A DNA stretch of 34,655 nucleotides from contig PHCF01000095.1 of the NCBI GenBank assembly GCA_002842145.1, forward strand, positions 1 to 34,655, given 5' to 3'. Positions 33,288 through 34,655 of this stretch are shown in pieces. This DNA comes from Betaproteobacteria bacterium HGW-Betaproteobacteria-6. GTDB taxonomy: Bacteria; Pseudomonadota; Gammaproteobacteria; Burkholderiales; Rhodocyclaceae. The position numbers and the translations under genes were made by a program. Under the pieces are notes generated by a model that did not search any database, was not told the DNA's origin, and saw nothing but the letters and a program-made list of their open reading frames with translations. The first letter of the stretch is position 1. Each line of letters starts with the position of its first letter.

Positions 33288-34655
33288 TTTATTCTCCTCT
33301 CTCTACAGGGTCTTGTGCCATCCTCGGCCGAGATCAACTGCTTGATCAATGCCCGGATGGCCGTAGCAGAACAGGCACCACCGGTATCGGTGGAGACATG
33401 ACTGCCGAAGAAGTATTTGAGTTCGAAGATGCCGCGCGGCGTCGCCATGTATTTCTGGCTGGTAACGCGCGACACGGTCGACTCGTGTAAACCGAGAATA
33501 TCGGCAATTTCTCGCAGGACAAGAGGCCGCATGGCGACTTCGCCGTGTTCGAAGAACTGACGCTGGCGGTCGACAATGGCCTGTGTCACCCGGTGAATTG
33601 TCTCGAAACGCTGCTGAACGTTCTTGATCAACCAGCGGGCTTCCTGCAACTGCGTAGACAGATTGCCGTTGCCTCGTCGTTGCTTGGCAAGAATCTCGGC
33701 GTAGAGGCGATTGATGCGCAGGCGCGGATAGGCGTCTGGATTGGTGTAAGCGGTCCACTTCCCTTTGAGCTTCTTCACTATCACGTCGGGGGTGATGTAG
33801 CGGGCTTCTATTTGGGAGAAACGGGCTGCCGGTCGCGGGTTCAAGCTGGTAATGAGCGCCTGCGCGGCCTTCAGCGCTTCATCATCGCAGCCGGTCAGAC
33901 GGCGGATTTTGACGAAATCGCGGGCGGCCAGCAGTTCGAGATGCTTCTGGACAATCGTCAGTGCCAGTTCCCGAGGTTCATTACCGCTCGGCAGCGCCTT
34001 GAGTTGCAGGGCAAGGCATTCCTGGAGATTGCGGGCGCCGATACCGACCGGATCGAAATTCTGGATGTGGTGCAGTGCGATTTCCAACTCTTCGATTTCA
34101 ATTTCGTATTCCGGCGGCAGCGTTTCCAAAAGCTCTTCGAGCGGCGCCGATAGGTAGCCATCATCATCGAGTGCTTCGATCAGAAAGCGAACCAGACTGC
34201 GGTCGCGTTCCGAAACCTGGGTCATTCCCAGTTGCCAGCCGAGATGATCGCGCAGGCTGATGGTCGTGCCGTGGATGTCCTGAGAATCGCTGTCGTCATC
34301 CTCGTCGCGTCCGGCCCCGGTGAAGGTACCTGCATCGGATGCCCAGCGGTCATCATCTACATCGGATGGAGACGACGGAACATCCTGCTCACGGTCATCG
34401 CGTGCGTCGCGCTCTTCGCGCTCGGCCTTTTGCTCGCGTTCGCCTTCCGAAGTTTGAGGCGAATCGAATTGCTGGGCGCTGGAGAAAGTTTCACCAGCGT
34501 GTTCATCCTCGCGCTCAAGCATCGGATTCTCGAGCAGATAGCGCTCGATTTCCTGTTGCATTTCGATCGTCGACAGCTGAAGCAGCTTGATCGACTGCTG
34601 CAGCTGAGGGGTCAGCGCCAGATGTTGGGAAAGTTTTAGCTGGAGTGCCGGCTTC
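33284..34655 (-). CDS. rpoN: RNA polymerase sigma-54 factor, C terminus including the RpoN box missing
   Basis: Sigma-54 directs RNA polymerase to -24/-12 promoters with help from AAA+ activators. The window starts one base into the gene on this strand: the first full codon is the Lys of [20 protein letters not shown], so only the AT of the likely ATG is outside. Region I (Gln-rich), an acidic linker (about residues 55-115), the core-binding domain, and the HTH-bearing DNA-binding part ([25 protein letters not shown]) are present. The protein then stops after [17 protein letters not shown], so 45-50 C-terminal residues are missing, including the RpoN box ARRTVAKYRE that reads the -24 element. 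Downstream sequence goes straight into the hpf leader, so a junction lies near 33302-33314. Confidence 0.92.
   Translation of the reverse strand, partial: KPALQLKLSQHLALTPQLQQSIKLLQLSTIEMQQEIERYLLENPMLEREDEHAGETFSSAQQFDSPQTSEGEREQKAEREERDARDDREQDVPSSPSDVDDDRWASDAGTFTGAGRDEDDDSDSQDIHGTTISLRDHLGWQLGMTQVSERDRSLVRFLIEALDDDGYLSAPLEELLETLPPEYEIEIEELEIALHHIQNFDPVGIGARNLQECLALQLKALPSGNEPRELALTIVQKHLELLAARDFVKIRRLTGCDDEALKAAQALITSLNPRPAARFSQIEARYITPDVIVKKLKGKWTAYTNPDAYPRLRINRLYAEILAKQRRGNGNLSTQLQEARWLIKNVQQRFETIHRVTQAIVDRQRQFFEHGEVAMRPLVLREIADILGLHESTVSRVTSQKYMATPRGIFELKYFFGSHVSTDTGGACSATAIRALIKQLISAEDGTRPCRERRIK

Overview
The window is GC-rich chromosomal DNA. Its gene content suggests a betaproteobacterium, most likely of the Rhodocyclales (Dechloromonas/Azonexus-like). 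The pointers are an rpoN-hpf-ptsN-hprK block, ubiE-ubiJ, DUF971, DUF1631, a DUF3683-fused FAD/Fe-S oxidase, a YjfB-like motility peptide, and NDUFA9-like and NDUFAF7-like proteins. The placement is inferred from gene content and protein style, not from a search. No rRNA, tRNA, CRISPR array, transposase or prophage gene was found; almost everything is housekeeping.

Layout. 1-424: end of the ATP synthase epsilon gene and a bidirectional terminator. 438-4293 (minus): HIT hydrolase, an unknown 534-residue protein, DUF971, ubiE and ubiJ, which read as one operon touching ubiquinone synthesis. 4405-8817 (minus): a 1291-residue D-lactate/glycolate-type dehydrogenase fused to its Fe-S subunit, and a YqaA-like membrane protein. 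8842-11778 (plus): threonine deaminase with a shortened N terminus, a noncoding island bounded by inverted repeats, a cluster of ATTGGGTAA sites, and a GSU2403-like nucleotidyltransferase-fold gene. 11894-15033: a secreted protein (minus), then cysK, a MalY/PatB C-S lyase and a small membrane protein coupled by overlapping stop/start codons. 15023-22880: 5-formyl-THF cyclo-ligase (minus), soluble lytic transglycosylase, DUF1631, a broken NDUFA9-like dehydrogenase gene, CCA-adding enzyme, DUF2905 (minus) and an alpha/beta hydrolase. 22870-31157: YjfB-like peptide, an unknown protein, MidA/NDUFAF7 methyltransferase, a FIST sensor with a hybrid histidine kinase, ttcA, and a broken cyclase-FHA gene. 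31207-34655 (minus): PsiF, HprK, PtsN, Hpf and RpoN.

Two themes go beyond ordinary annotation. First, a short dispersed repeat of about 40 bp, with core GGTTGACCGT next to a T-tract, occurs seven times. Six copies are intergenic and one is read through in frame inside the C-S lyase gene. Two intergenic copies form 22-bp terminal inverted repeats (21/22 matching) around a 292-bp noncoding segment, like a miniature mobile element. Second, four genes (ilvA, the NDUFA9-like gene, the cyclase-FHA gene and rpoN) each look as if one short segment has been removed at a sharp junction, while the flanking sequence still matches its family. RpoN has lost its RpoN box. An assembly or sequencing artefact is the simplest explanation, but the pattern deserves checking.
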